Assembly: GCA_007120555.1 (NCBI GenBank)
Contig: SKNL01000201.1
Span: 1-5,392, forward strand
Direction: 5' to 3'
Length of the DNA stretch: 5,392 nucleotides
From: Balneolales bacterium
GTDB lineage: Bacteria > Bacteroidota > Rhodothermia > Balneolales > Natronogracilivirgulaceae
Both the position numbers and the translations under genes were made by a program. The notes under the pieces are model-generated. The model was not told the origin of the DNA and made no database searches. It was given only the letters and a program-made list of their open reading frames with translations. Positions 5,387-5,392 of this stretch are shown in pieces; positions within the stretch are counted from its first letter, which is position 1; every line of letters starts with the position of its first letter.

Positions 5387-5392
5387 CACCAT

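Overview
The window looks like ordinary chromosomal DNA from a moderately GC-rich bacterium of the Bacteroidota/Rhodothermota/Balneolota kind. This placement is an inference. It rests on the style of the DnaE N-terminus, on weak or absent Shine-Dalgarno sequences before most genes, and on several matches to the Bacteroidota-type -7 promoter box TAnnTTTG just upstream of genes. No tRNA, rRNA, CRISPR array, transposase or phage gene was recognised.

Layout. Six genes lie on the minus strand, listed here in transcription order from right to left. They are an acylphosphatase (4215-3931), a ThpR-type RNA 2',3'-cyclic phosphodiesterase (3926-3360), a small two-helix membrane protein (3271-3044), a membrane-anchored alpha/beta hydrolase of the YfhR/BEM46 kind (3016-2174), a benzil/sepiapterin-reductase-like SDR (2028-1264), and the N-terminal third of DNA polymerase III alpha, dnaE (1064 to beyond position 1). 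One gene, a CaCA-family calcium/sodium antiporter (4375-5307), runs on the plus strand and diverges from the acylphosphatase. The last 85 bases hold an inverted repeat and no convincing gene.

Organisation. The acylphosphatase and ThpR genes are separated by 4 bases and are almost certainly cotranscribed. The small membrane protein and the anchored hydrolase are 27 bases apart and probably form a second unit with its own promoter candidate. Between the hydrolase and the SDR there is a 90-base nested inverted repeat (2071-2160). Between the SDR and dnaE there is a 199-base spacer with a perfect 19-bp tandem duplication and two short hairpins. The genes do not form one recognisable pathway: replication, RNA-end chemistry, acyl-phosphate hydrolysis, cation transport and carbonyl reduction sit next to each other.

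No new multi-gene system was found. The most unusual signals are non-coding: the nested palindrome before the SDR gene, and a 14-bp perfect palindrome centred on the acylphosphatase start codon immediately beside an exact -7 promoter box. The long open frames opposite dnaE, the hydrolase, ThpR and the antiporter are judged to be antisense shadows.
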